This document shows, one piece after another, positions 8,491-16,904 of a stretch of 64,000 bases of DNA. The DNA is from Pseudomonas sp. RIT288 (GTDB taxonomy: Bacteria > Pseudomonadota > Gammaproteobacteria > Pseudomonadales > Pseudomonadaceae), in contig NZ_JFYN01000018.1 in NCBI RefSeq assembly GCF_000631985.1, positions 16,862 through 80,861 on the forward strand. Direction: 5' to 3'. The notes beneath the pieces are model-generated. The model was not told where the DNA came from, searched no databases, and was given only the letters and a program-made list of their open reading frames with translations. Made by a program: the position numbers and the translations under genes. The stretch's first letter is position 1. Each line of letters starts with the position of its first letter.

Positions 8491-9321
8491 TTACTGACGG
8501 ACCAGGCGGTGGTTCGGCAGTTGTACCGCTTCGGTGCTGCGATACGGGTTGATATCCAGCCCACCCCGGCGCACATAGCGCGCAAACACCGTGAGTTTCT
8601 CCGGCTTCAGCAGGCGCTGCAGGTCGAGGAAAATCCGCTCCACGCACTGCTCGTGGAAATCCGAGTGTTGACGGAAACTGACGATGTATTCCAGCAGACT
8701 GGCGTGATCCAGCGCCGCGCCACGATATTCCACCACCACGCTGCCCCAGTCCGGCTGGCTGGTCACCGGGCAGTTGGATTTGAGCAGATGGCTGTGCACG
8801 CTCTCTTCGACAATCCGCGAATCATCGCAACGCAGCAGTTCCGGACGCGGATGCTCATAGTTGCTGACGCTGATGTCCAGATCATCGATGCACACGCCCG
8901 GCAACGCCACAACGCCTTCGGCTTCGACATCTTTCAGGCTGCGCACCCGCACGCCCACTGGCTTGCCGGCAGCGGCCGACAGGTCCTTGACCAGTGTCGC
9001 TTCCAGGCTTGCGATATCGGTAAACGGCGTCTGATTCAGCGAATTCAGGTACAACTTGAACGACTTGGATTCGATGATGTTCGGCGAGTCCGCCGGAATG
9101 CTGAATTCACCGATCGCCACCACCGGCTTGCCCGACGGCAGCAGCCACGACAGTTCGAAGCAATTCCAGAAATCCACACCTTTATACGGCAGGGTTTCGG
9201 CGGTCAGGCCCAGCTCGGCCCATTTCGCGGTGCGCGGAATCGGGAACAGCAGGGACGGCGTGTACGTGGCGATGTATTCGCTGGACTTGCCCAGCGGCGA
9301 ATGTTCGGCTGCGGGATGCAT
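8491..9321 (-). CDS. queF: NADPH-dependent 7-cyano-7-deazaguanine reductase, QueF long type
   Basis: This 276-residue cytoplasmic enzyme reduces preQ0 to preQ1 in queuosine biosynthesis for tRNA wobble modification. The catalytic Cys184 is in LKSNCPVTSQPDW, with the partner Asp191. The NADPH motif ESKSFKLYLNS lies at residues 84-94 in the N-terminal half, and the order identifies the long, E. coli-like tandem T-fold form. Length is typical. The gene is monocistronic, lying downstream of the cupredoxin gene on the same strand with about 60 bp between them. Confidence 0.97.
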   Translation of the reverse strand: MHPAAEHSPLGKSSEYIATYTPSLLFPIPRTAKWAELGLTAETLPYKGVDFWNCFELSWLLPSGKPVVAIGEFSIPADSPNIIESKSFKLYLNSLNQTPFTDIASLEATLVKDLSAAAGKPVGVRVRSLKDVEAEGVVALPGVCIDDLDISVSNYEHPRPELLRCDDSRIVEESVHSHLLKSNCPVTSQPDWGSVVVEYRGAALDHASLLEYIVSFRQHSDFHEQCVERIFLDLQRLLKPEKLTVFARYVRRGGLDINPYRSTEAVQLPNHRLVRQ

Positions 9322-9382
9322 GGCGGAAACCTGACTGAATAATCAGCGGATTCTATCAGCCTTTGCGCCCGCCTTTGAGTGC

Positions 9383-9922
9383 TTACTGACTGACAGTCAG
9401 TTTGCCGACCATGCCCGCCTGGTAGTGACCGGGAATATTGCAGGCAAATTCCAGGCTGGTTGCCTTGCTGAAGGTCCAGGTCAGCTCGGCGGTCTTGCCC
9501 GGCTCGACCAGCACGCTGTTGGGGTCGTCATGTTTCATGCCGTGGTCCATGCTGCCGTGATCCATGCCCGCCATGTCGTGGGACATTTCCTTCATACCGG
9601 TAGGCGTGAGCATGCCGCTTTGCTGCATCTGCAACATTTCCTGCTGGTGTTGGGCATGCATCGCCGCGTCACCGAGGTTGAATTCGTGCAGCAACTGACC
9701 TTTATTCACCAGCACAAAGCGAACCGTCTCACCGGCCTTGACCTGAATCGCCTTGGGGTCGAACGACATGTCGCTCAGCACCACCTCGATGCTGCGGGTG
9801 GCCTGGGCCGCCGGGGCCGGCTGGCCGAAGTCATAGCTGTGCGCGGATGCGGCCCAGACAGGTGAACTCAGCGCCAGCACACAAGCGGCGAGGGCCAGAG
9901 GATTGCGCAAAAACATAGTCAT
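9383..9922 (-). CDS. Periplasmic cupredoxin with Met/His-rich loop, copper-responsive
   Basis: The product is 179 residues with a Sec signal peptide ending VWA/A. The cupredoxin fold is marked by LHEFNLGD (first His ligand) and C-N-I-P-G-H-Y-Q-A-G-M near the C-terminus, giving the Cys, His and Met ligands of a type 1-like copper site. Between them is a Met/His-rich insertion of about 25 residues (HDMAGMDHGSMDHGMKHDD), suited to binding Cu(I). It is divergent from copRS, and a CopR-type box lies in the shared promoter. I infer periplasmic copper binding or detoxification under CopR control. It is not azurin itself. Confidence 0.85.
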   Translation of the reverse strand: MTMFLRNPLALAACVLALSSPVWAASAHSYDFGQPAPAAQATRSIEVVLSDMSFDPKAIQVKAGETVRFVLVNKGQLLHEFNLGDAAMHAQHQQEMLQMQQSGMLTPTGMKEMSHDMAGMDHGSMDHGMKHDDPNSVLVEPGKTAELTWTFSKATSLEFACNIPGHYQAGMVGKLTVSQ

Positions 9923-9980
9923 ACTCCAACAAGATAAGGTTCAGCCTGTGGGAAACTCTAGCCCGCCTGCGCTGGCAGCT

Positions 9981-10011
9981 ACCTGACAGGCAGATTACAA
10001 CTTTGTCAGGT
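9981..10011. promoter_or_regulatory. CopR box in the divergent copper promoter
   Basis: On the minus strand 10009-9994 reads CTGACA-AAGTT-GTAAT, matching the CopR motif CTGACA-N5-GTAAT described for P. aeruginosa. It is also framed by a perfect 8-bp inverted repeat, ACCTGACA (9981-9988) and TGTCAGGT (10004-10011). It lies about 60 bp upstream of copR and 70 bp upstream of the cupredoxin start, so it can control both. Confidence 0.8.
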
Positions 10012-10070
10012 TGGCGCGTGTCACCTGCTCCCACGGTATAACGCTTTTGTTCCTACAACCCGAGCCGCCC

Positions 10071-10751
10071 ATGAAACTGCTGATCGTCGAAGACCAACCG
10101 AAAACCGGCCACTACCTGCGCCAGGGCCTGACCGAGGCCGGCTTCAACACAGAACTGGTGGCCGACGGCGTCAGCGGCCAGCAACTGGCCTTGAGCGGTG
10201 ATTATGCGCTGTTGATTCTCGACGTGATGCTGCCCGGGCGCAGTGGCTGGCAGATTCTGCAGGCGGTGCGCAGCGCCGGCCTCGACACACCGGTGCTGTT
10301 TCTCACCGCCAAGGACGCCGTGGAAGACCGGGTGCATGGCCTCGAACTCGGCGCCGACGACTATCTGGTGAAACCGTTCGCCTTTTCCGAATTGCTGGCC
10401 CGGGTGCGCAGCCTGCTGCGCCGTGGCAGCGCCCTGCCCCAGGAAACCAGTCTGCAACTGGCCGACCTGCGTCTGGACCTGATTCGCCGCCGGGTCGAAC
10501 GCAACGGCCAGCGCATCGACCTGACCGCCAAGGAATTCGCCCTGCTGGAAATGCTCCTGCGCCGCCAGGGTGAAGTGTTGCCGAAATCGCTGATTGCCTC
10601 GCAGGTCTGGGACATGAACTTCGACAGCGACACCAACGTGATCGAAGTGGCGATCCGTCGCCTGCGCCTGAAGATCGACGATGACTTCCCCAACAAACTG
10701 ATCCACACCGTGCGCGGCATGGGTTACGTGCTTGAAGAGCGTCCGGCCTGA
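10071..10751 (+). CDS. copR: Copper-responsive OmpR-family response regulator CopR
   Basis: This is a 226-residue cytoplasmic regulator. The receiver domain carries the acidic pocket VED and phosphoacceptor D51 in LILDVMLPG, with the conserved LVKPF lysine. The C-terminal winged helix (about 125-226) ends in HTVRGMGYVLEE, typical of CusR/CopR proteins. The start at 10071 gives the standard N-terminus MKLLIVEDQPKTGHYL. It overlaps copS by one base (TGATG) and is divergent from the cupredoxin gene with its own box in between, so autoregulation is likely. Confidence 0.94.
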   Translation: MKLLIVEDQPKTGHYLRQGLTEAGFNTELVADGVSGQQLALSGDYALLILDVMLPGRSGWQILQAVRSAGLDTPVLFLTAKDAVEDRVHGLELGADDYLVKPFAFSELLARVRSLLRRGSALPQETSLQLADLRLDLIRRRVERNGQRIDLTAKEFALLEMLLRRQGEVLPKSLIASQVWDMNFDSDTNVIEVAIRRLRLKIDDDFPNKLIHTVRGMGYVLEERPA

Positions 10752-12100
10752 TGCGTCGTCTGTCCCTGAGTTCTCGTCTGGCGCTGCTGTTTGCCGCCTG
10801 CACCGCCGTGGTCTCGCTGTTCGCCGGGGTGCTGTTCAACCGCGCCAGCGAGGCGCACTTCATTGAGCTCGATCAGCAATTGCTGGACGGCAAGCTGATC
10901 GGTTTGCGCCGGGCCTTGCAGGATGTGCAACCCGCTCAGCGTGAGGCGCAGCTGGCGGATGAGCTGAGCCGTCAGGCCGATCTGGCGCTGCGTATTACCG
11001 GCAGTGACGGCCAGCGCTGGTACGACAGCTCGATCAATTTACCGCAGGACTTACCGCAACAGCCGGGCCTGTCGACCATCAGCCATGACGGCGCCGACTA
11101 CCGCGTGCTCAAAGCCCCGCTCGATCCAGAGCAACCCGATTCGCCGCAACTGACGCTGCTGCTGGACATCACCCATCACCAGCACTTCCTGCAGCGCATG
11201 CAGCATCTGATTTGGCTGACCATCGGCTTGTCGGCCCTGGCCACCGCGCTGCTCGGCGCGTGGGCTGCGCGCAGCGGTTTGCGTCCGTTGCGCCGTATGA
11301 GTGCAGTGGCGCGTGGGATTTCTGCGCATTCGCTCAACGCCCGACTACCGGAAGCGCAAATGCCGCCGGAGCTTGCGGAAATGGCTCACAGCTTCAACGC
11401 CATGCTCGGACGCCTCGATGACTCGTTTCAACGGCTGTCGGCGTTCTCTGCCGACATCGCCCATGAATTGCGCACACCGCTGTCGAACCTGCTGACCCAT
11501 ACCCAAGTCACCCTCACCCGCCCACGCCCGATCGAGGATTACCGCGAAGCCCTGCACAGCAACCTCGAAGAACTGCAATGGATGGCACAACTGGTCAACG
11601 ACATGCTCTATCTGGCCAAGGCTGACCATGGATTGCTGATGCCTAACCGTGAGGCGCTGGAGCTGGCGGATGAGAGCGATGTGTTGCTGGAGTTTTTTGC
11701 GCCCTTGGCCGAGGACGCCGGGGTGACGCTGAGCCGCGAAGGTCATGCGCGTATAGAAGGCGATCGCAGCATGCTGCGCCGGGCCTTGTCGAATCTACTG
11801 GATAACGCGCTGCGCTTTACCCCCGCGGCGGGCAGCGTGCGCTTGCGCATCGTCGATCAACCGCACATGGCGCAGGTGTCGGTGCAGAACAGTGGCGAAG
11901 GCATTTCAGCAGAATTGTTGCCGCGGTTGTTTGACCGGTTTTATCGGGCGGATCCGGCGCGACAGGAAGGCAGCAGTGAGCATGCGGGGCTGGGGTTGGC
12001 GATTACCCAATCGATCGTCCGCGCGCATGGTGGGCAAATTCATTGCGAATCGGCTGCGGGGTGGACGCGGTTTGTGATTGAGTTGCCCAAAGGAAAATAA
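10751..12100 (+). CDS. copS: Heavy-metal sensor histidine kinase CopS
   Basis: This is a 449-residue inner-membrane kinase. TM1 is at about residues 8-28 and TM2 at about 152-175, enclosing a ~125-residue periplasmic sensor. A HAMP linker follows, then the phosphoacceptor H238 in DIAHELRTPLSN. The ATP domain has N box NLLDNALRF, G1 LFDRFYRADPA and G2 GLGLAI. It is a CusS-like sensor for periplasmic copper. Translation is coupled to copR through the one-base TGATG overlap. The first in-frame ATG is the start. Confidence 0.94.
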   Translation: MRRLSLSSRLALLFAACTAVVSLFAGVLFNRASEAHFIELDQQLLDGKLIGLRRALQDVQPAQREAQLADELSRQADLALRITGSDGQRWYDSSINLPQDLPQQPGLSTISHDGADYRVLKAPLDPEQPDSPQLTLLLDITHHQHFLQRMQHLIWLTIGLSALATALLGAWAARSGLRPLRRMSAVARGISAHSLNARLPEAQMPPELAEMAHSFNAMLGRLDDSFQRLSAFSADIAHELRTPLSNLLTHTQVTLTRPRPIEDYREALHSNLEELQWMAQLVNDMLYLAKADHGLLMPNREALELADESDVLLEFFAPLAEDAGVTLSREGHARIEGDRSMLRRALSNLLDNALRFTPAAGSVRLRIVDQPHMAQVSVQNSGEGISAELLPRLFDRFYRADPARQEGSSEHAGLGLAITQSIVRAHGGQIHCESAAGWTRFVIELPKGK

Positions 12101-12119
12101 GGTCGATAGGATCGGCCTC

Positions 12120-12184
12120 TTCGCGAGCAGGCTCGCTCCCACAATTGGAATGCATTTCCCTGTGGGAACGAGCCTGCTCGCGAA
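12120..12184. repeat. REP palindrome, family B copy 1
   Basis: Inverted arms at 12120-12143 and 12161-12184 share the core TTCGCGAGCAGGCTCG with near-perfect pairing. The element lies between the convergent copS and lolE genes. Related copies are at 29965, 43143 and 52799. Confidence 0.85.
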
Positions 12185-12198
12185 GGCGGTATTGGCGC

Positions 12199-13443
12199 TT
12201 ACGAATATCTCAGTGCATGCGCCGGCTCAATCTTCGCCGCTCGCAACGCCGGGTACACCGTCGCCAGGAAGCTCAGAATAAAGCCTGCCGAGCAGATCAA
12301 CAGCACATCGCCGCCCTGCAATTCCGAAGGCAGGTTGCTGACGAAGTACACGTCGGAACTGAAGATATGCTGCCCGGTAACGCGCTCGACCCAGCCAACC
12401 ATTTCACTGACGTTCAGCGCGGCGATCACGCCGAGCACGCCGCCAATCAATGTGCCGACAATGCCGATCACCGTGCCCTGCACCATGAAGATCGCCATGA
12501 TCTGCCGTGGCGTGGCGCCGATGGTGCGCAGGATCGCGATGTCCGCGCCTTTGTCGTTCACCACCATGATCAGCGTGGCGATGATGTTGAACGCCGCCAC
12601 GGCGACAATCATCAGCAACAGCAGGCCGATCATGGTTTTCTCCATTTTCATCGCGCTGAACAGACTGCCCTGGGTGTGAGTCCAGTCGTCAGCCTTGAAC
12701 TCGGCACCGAGGCCGGCGGCGATGTCCGAGGAGACTTTCGGCGCGGCGTACAGATCCTTCACCGCCAGGCGCACGCTCTGCACCTGATTCGGTTGCCAGT
12801 GCTGCATGGTCGCGGCATCGGCCACGTGGATCAGGCCCATCGAACCGTCCAGTTCGGCGCCAACCTTGAACACACCGACCACGTTCAGCCGCTGCATGCG
12901 CGGGGTGATGCCACCCGGTGCGGTGCTGACTTCCGGGACGATCAGAGTGATCTTGTCGCCGACGTTGAGGCGGAACCGGCGCGCGGTGATTTCACCGATC
13001 ACCACGCCGAACTCGCCCGGTTTCAGGTCATCGAGACGTCCCTGCACGATGTGCTGGGCAACGATCGATACCTTGCCTTCCTGGGCCGGATCGACACCGC
13101 TGATCTGGATCGGCTGCATCAAGCCCTTGTAGGACAGCATGCCTTCCATCTCGGTGAACGGCACGGCGGCAGTCACTTCGGGATTTTTCAACGCGGCGGC
13201 GGCCACCGGCTGCCAATCATCGATCGGCTTGACGCCAACGATGGTCGCGTGCGGCACCATACCGAGGATGCGCGAGCTCATCTCGCGCTGGAAGCCGTTC
13301 ATCACCGACAGCACCACGATCATCGCCAGCACGCCGAGAGCGAGCCCGATCATCGAAGTCATCGAGATGAACGAAACAAAGCGATTGCGGCGCTTGGCGC
13401 GGGTATAGCGCGTGCCGATAAAGATCGATAACGGTCTGAACAT
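12199..13443 (-). CDS. lolE: Lipoprotein-releasing ABC permease, LolE subunit
   Basis: This 414-residue inner-membrane permease has four membrane segments: one near residues 25-50 and three in the C-terminal third. A large periplasmic domain lies between. It is closely similar to LolC encoded two genes upstream (both begin MFRPL.-FIGTRYTRAKRRN). With LolC and LolD it extracts outer-membrane lipoproteins and passes them to LolA. An in-frame GTG 12 bp upstream could add four residues, but the ATG at 13443 aligns with LolC and was chosen. It is third in lolCDE; a terminator-like hairpin precedes it. Confidence 0.93.
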   Translation of the reverse strand: MFRPLSIFIGTRYTRAKRRNRFVSFISMTSMIGLALGVLAMIVVLSVMNGFQREMSSRILGMVPHATIVGVKPIDDWQPVAAAALKNPEVTAAVPFTEMEGMLSYKGLMQPIQISGVDPAQEGKVSIVAQHIVQGRLDDLKPGEFGVVIGEITARRFRLNVGDKITLIVPEVSTAPGGITPRMQRLNVVGVFKVGAELDGSMGLIHVADAATMQHWQPNQVQSVRLAVKDLYAAPKVSSDIAAGLGAEFKADDWTHTQGSLFSAMKMEKTMIGLLLLMIVAVAAFNIIATLIMVVNDKGADIAILRTIGATPRQIMAIFMVQGTVIGIVGTLIGGVLGVIAALNVSEMVGWVERVTGQHIFSSDVYFVSNLPSELQGGDVLLICSAGFILSFLATVYPALRAAKIEPAHALRYS

Positions 13444-13460
13444 TCGCTGGGGCACCGTAT

Positions 13461-13500
13461 AAAAATAAAAGACCCGATGCCTTACACAGACACCGGGTTT
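13461..13500 (-). terminator. Terminator-like hairpin between lolD and lolE
   Basis: On the minus strand a 10-bp stem with G-U pairs, ACCCGGTGTC / GGCATCGGGT (13498-13489 and 13481-13472), is followed by CTTTTATTTTTAT. It lies inside an operon whose three products act in one complex, so it is perhaps a partial attenuator or an RNA stability element. Confidence 0.5.
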
Positions 13501-13507
13501 CGGTCGG

Positions 13508-14206
13508 TCAGATGGTGGTCAAGCAGCCTTCTTGCAACTGCAGGACGCGGTCCATCTGGCGGGCCAGGTTCATGTCGTGAGTCACCACCAGGAACGCCGT
13601 GCGCATCGAGGTGCTGAGTTCCAGCATCAAGTCCTGAATGCCTTCGGCGGTGTGCGAATCAAGGTTGCCGGTTGGCTCGTCGAGCATCACCAGGCCTGGA
13701 TTGTTCACCAGCGCCCGGGCGATGGCCACACGCTGGCGTTCACCACCGGACAGCTCGGCCGGTTTGTGCTCCAGACGATGGCCCAGACCCACGCGTTCCA
13801 GCAACGCGGTAGCGCGCTGACGTGCTTCCGGGATCGCAGTCTTGCCGATCAGCAGCGGCATGCAGACGTTTTCCAGCGCGGTGAATTCCGGCAGCAAGTG
13901 GTGGAACTGGTAAACGAACCCGAGGGCACGGTTACGCAGCAGGCCACGCTTCTTCTCGCTGAGCGCTGACAGCTCTTCGCCGTCGAGCCAGACGCTGCCC
14001 TCGGTCGGCGTGTCGAGACCGCCCAGCAGGTTGAGCAAGGTACTTTTGCCCGAACCGGATTTGCCGACGATCGCGACACGCTCGCCCGGGTGCAACTCCA
14101 GTTGCAGACCGGCCAACACTTGCACCGACTCCGGGCCTTCCTCGTAGGATTTGCCCAGGTTGCGGCAGCTCAAGATTGCTTTATCACTCATGCCCGACTC
14201 ACTCAT
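13508..14206 (-). CDS. lolD: Lipoprotein-releasing ABC ATPase LolD
   Basis: The 232-residue ATPase carries Walker A GKSGSGKST, signature LSGGERQR, Walker B LVMLDEP and switch HD in VVTHDM. It powers lipoprotein extraction by LolCE at the inner membrane. The ATG at 14206 is chosen because GGAGG lies 9 bp upstream; it overlaps the end of lolC by 8 bp, implying translational coupling. A second ATG at 14191 would shorten the protein by five residues. A longer in-frame extension to 14242 lies inside lolC and is not supported. Confidence 0.95.
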   Translation of the reverse strand: MSESGMSDKAILSCRNLGKSYEEGPESVQVLAGLQLELHPGERVAIVGKSGSGKSTLLNLLGGLDTPTEGSVWLDGEELSALSEKKRGLLRNRALGFVYQFHHLLPEFTALENVCMPLLIGKTAIPEARQRATALLERVGLGHRLEHKPAELSGGERQRVAIARALVNNPGLVMLDEPTGNLDSHTAEGIQDLMLELSTSMRTAFLVVTHDMNLARQMDRVLQLQEGCLTTI

Positions 14207-15449
14207 AACGTAGCGCCTCCGCCGGCTGGGTGCGCGCAGCACGCCAGGCGGGATACAGGGTGGCGAGGAAACTCAGGACCAACGCAGCGGCGCAGACCAT
14301 GACCACGTCCTGGCTCTGCACCTGCGACGGCAGGTAATCGATGAAATACACGTCGGCGTTGAGGAACTTGTGGCCGATCAGCCCTTCGAGGGCGGAAATC
14401 GCGGCGCTGACGTTGAGCGCGGCGAAGATCCCGACCACGGCGCCAATCGCCGTGCCGACCACGCCGATCACGGTGCCCTGCACCATGAACGTGCGCATGA
14501 TCGTCCCCGGCGTAGCGCCGAGGGTGCGCAGAATGGCGATGTCGCTCTTCTTGTCGTTCACCACCATCACCAGCGTGGAAATGATGTTGAACGCAGCCAC
14601 CGCGACGATCAGCAGCAACAGCAGGCCGATCATGGCTTTTTCCATGCGGATTGCCTGATACAGGTTGCCGTGGGTGCGGGTCCAGTCGCGGGCGTAGTAA
14701 TGGTCTTCGCCCAACTGCTGGGCGATGGTCCACGCCACGCGCGGCGCCTGGAACAGATCATCGAACTTCAACCGGATGCCCTGTACCTGATCAGGCTTCC
14801 AGCGGTGCATCTTCGCCAGATCCTGCAGGTTGGTGACGCCCAGATAGCCGTCCAGCTCACCGGCGCCGACATGGAAGATGCCGACCACGGTAAAGCGCTT
14901 CATGCGCGGGAACATTCCGGCCGGGGTCACGCTGACCTCCGGCGCGACGAAGGTGACTTTGTCACCGAGGCCCACGCCGAGCTTGGTCGCGGCCTTGTCG
15001 CCGATGACGATGCCGAAGCTGCCCGGCGTCAGGTCATCGAGTTTGCCCTGCTTCATGAAGTTGTCGATGATCGACACATTGCGCTCGAGCGCGGGGTCGA
15101 TGGCGTTGAGCAACACCTTGGACACCTGGCCGTTGTTGGTCAGCAAACCCTGCATCTGGGTGAACGGCGCAACGGCCGTCACCTCAGGGTTGCGCTTGAC
15201 CTTGGCGGCGAGGCTTTGCCAATCGTTGATCGGTTCGCCGGTTTCAAGAGTCGCGTGGGGCACCATGCCCAGCACGCGGGTGCGCATCTCATGATCGAAG
15301 CCGTTCATTACCGATAGCACCACGATCATCACGACCACGCCAAGGGCGAGCCCGATCATCGAAGTCAGGGAAATGAATGACACAAAATGATTGCGACGCT
15401 TTGCACGGGTATAACGCGTGCCGATAAATACGAAGAGAGGTCTGAACAT
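14199..15449 (-). CDS. lolC: Lipoprotein-releasing ABC permease, LolC subunit
   Basis: This is a 416-residue permease with an N-terminal membrane helix (about 22-48), a periplasmic domain and three C-terminal helices. The FtsX-like core shows DIAILRTLGATPG and the C-terminus ends ALRYE. It is first in lolCDE and is paralogous to LolE. LolC is the subunit that contacts LolA in E. coli. It is divergent from the PilZ-like gene at 15544, with 94 bp of shared promoter region. Confidence 0.93.
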   Translation of the reverse strand: MFRPLFVFIGTRYTRAKRRNHFVSFISLTSMIGLALGVVVMIVVLSVMNGFDHEMRTRVLGMVPHATLETGEPINDWQSLAAKVKRNPEVTAVAPFTQMQGLLTNNGQVSKVLLNAIDPALERNVSIIDNFMKQGKLDDLTPGSFGIVIGDKAATKLGVGLGDKVTFVAPEVSVTPAGMFPRMKRFTVVGIFHVGAGELDGYLGVTNLQDLAKMHRWKPDQVQGIRLKFDDLFQAPRVAWTIAQQLGEDHYYARDWTRTHGNLYQAIRMEKAMIGLLLLLIVAVAAFNIISTLVMVVNDKKSDIAILRTLGATPGTIMRTFMVQGTVIGVVGTAIGAVVGIFAALNVSAAISALEGLIGHKFLNADVYFIDYLPSQVQSQDVVMVCAAALVLSFLATLYPAWRAARTQPAEALRYE

Positions 15450-15543
15450 GTCGGGGCTTGTTCGGAGGGAAAAGGAACGTCCTTGTGGCGGGGGTCGATA
15501 ACCAGCTTTACACTCAGACCACCGCCGCTACCATGGGTTCGCC

Positions 15544-16125
15544 ATGTCGACATTAGATGAAGAAGATCGCCGCGAATACTACCGTATCGAGGACACGATC
15601 GCACTGGAAATTCGGCCCCTGTCCGCTCCCGAAGCCGCAGGCCAGGAAGTGTTGCAGGATGCTTCCCCGCTGTTCAACCTGCTCAGCGAACTGCACCTGA
15701 GCGAATTCGAATCGCAGCACCTGTTGCGCCAGATCAGCGAGCGCGACCGGGCTATCGCCGCGTTCCTCAAATCCCAGAACAAACGCATCGATCTGCTCAG
15801 CCAGGTGGTCGCCCTGACCGTGCTCGGCCATATCGGCGAGCCACAACCGGTGATCATCTCCGAAGGCGGGATCGACTTTCAGCACCCGACCCCGATTGCC
15901 ACTGGCGCGCACCTGTCGGTGAAACTGGTGCTGATGCCGCAGGCACTGGGCCTGCTGCTGCGCGCCCGCGTCACCCATTGCGACCGCAAGGGCGACGGCT
16001 ACGACGTCGGCACCGAGTTCGAACACTTGACCGACGCCCAGCGTCAGTTGCTCGCCCGCTATATCTTGCAGAAACAGGCCCAGGAACGACGCCTGGCCCG
16101 TGAACAGAACGAATCAGGCATTTAA
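15544..16125 (+). CDS. PilZ-domain-like protein
   Basis: The 193-residue protein begins with RREYYRIED, resembling the arginine motif that opens PilZ domains. The middle (about 35-100) is helical and leucine-rich. The C-terminal half contains VIISEGGIDF and a beta-rich stretch ending YDVGTEFEHLTDAQRQLLARYI, in the style of PilZ proteins. It may bind c-di-GMP, but the middle insertion makes this less sure than for the protein at 6162. It lies 14 bp upstream of the GDPD gene and is probably co-transcribed with it. Confidence 0.7.
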   Translation: MSTLDEEDRREYYRIEDTIALEIRPLSAPEAAGQEVLQDASPLFNLLSELHLSEFESQHLLRQISERDRAIAAFLKSQNKRIDLLSQVVALTVLGHIGEPQPVIISEGGIDFQHPTPIATGAHLSVKLVLMPQALGLLLRARVTHCDRKGDGYDVGTEFEHLTDAQRQLLARYILQKQAQERRLAREQNESGI

Positions 16126-16139
16126 ATTAAGGAAGCACC

Positions 16140-16862
16140 GTGACCCTCATCTACGGCCACCGCGGCGCCAAGGGCGAAGCACCGGAAAATACCCTGACCA
16201 GTTTTCAGGAATGTCTCAAGCACGGCGTGCGCCGTTGCGAACTGGATCTGCACCTGTCCAAGGACGGCGAGCTGATGGTGATCCACGACCCGACCCTCAA
16301 GCGCACCACCGACCGGCGTGGCAAGGTGGTCGAGCACACCGCCGCCGAACTGGTGACCTATGACGCGCGCAAGGGCGGCCCGGGCTGGATCAAACCGTGC
16401 CCGATTCCGACCCTGGAAGAATTGTTCGAGCAGTGTGATTTCGAGCACTGGCAACTGGAAGTCAAAAGCGCTTCACGCACCCGCGCCGCGACTACCGTAC
16501 TGGCGATTCGCGAAATGGCCCAGCGTCACGGCTTGCTGGACAAGGTCACCATTACTTCGAGCTCACGGGAAGTGCTGAAAGCGGCGCTGGATCTGGTGCC
16601 GGATGTGTCGCGCGGACTGGTGGCCGAATACGCCTGGCTCGACCCGTTGAAGGTCGCCGCCAGCTATGGCTGTGAGATTCTGGCTTTGAACTGGACGCTG
16701 TGTACGCCGGAACGTCTGCAGAAGGCGCAGCGTCAGGGGCTGCATGTGTCGGTGTGGACCGTCAACGAGCCCGCGCTGATGCGCAGACTCGCCGACTTCG
16801 GCGTTGACAGCCTGATTACAGACTTTCCCGGTTTGGCCACTGCCACCCTCGAGAATTGCTGA
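16140..16862 (+). CDS. Glycerophosphodiester phosphodiesterase, cytoplasmic UgpQ type
   Basis: This 240-residue enzyme has no signal peptide, so it is a cytoplasmic type. It hydrolyses glycerophosphodiesters to glycerol 3-phosphate and an alcohol. The family signature HRGAKGEAPENT (His7), the metal-binding ELDLHLSKDG and VIHDP motifs, and the C-terminal VWTVNEP and LITDFPG are all visible. Start is GTG at 16140 with AAGGA 6 bp upstream, giving the family N-terminus MTLIYGHRG. It lies 14 bp after the PilZ-like gene. Confidence 0.93.
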   Translation: MTLIYGHRGAKGEAPENTLTSFQECLKHGVRRCELDLHLSKDGELMVIHDPTLKRTTDRRGKVVEHTAAELVTYDARKGGPGWIKPCPIPTLEELFEQCDFEHWQLEVKSASRTRAATTVLAIREMAQRHGLLDKVTITSSSREVLKAALDLVPDVSRGLVAEYAWLDPLKVAASYGCEILALNWTLCTPERLQKAQRQGLHVSVWTVNEPALMRRLADFGVDSLITDFPGLATATLENC

Positions 16863-16904
16863 AATCGGTCTCCCCGGCCGGCTCAGGCCACCGGCCGGAG
16901 CCCG

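Noticed and set aside
12145..13431. Long plus-strand open frame (428 codons) opposite lolE
   Set aside because: It lies wholly opposite lolE, has a biased His/Arg/Asp-rich composition typical of antisense frames in GC-rich DNA, and no recognisable domain.
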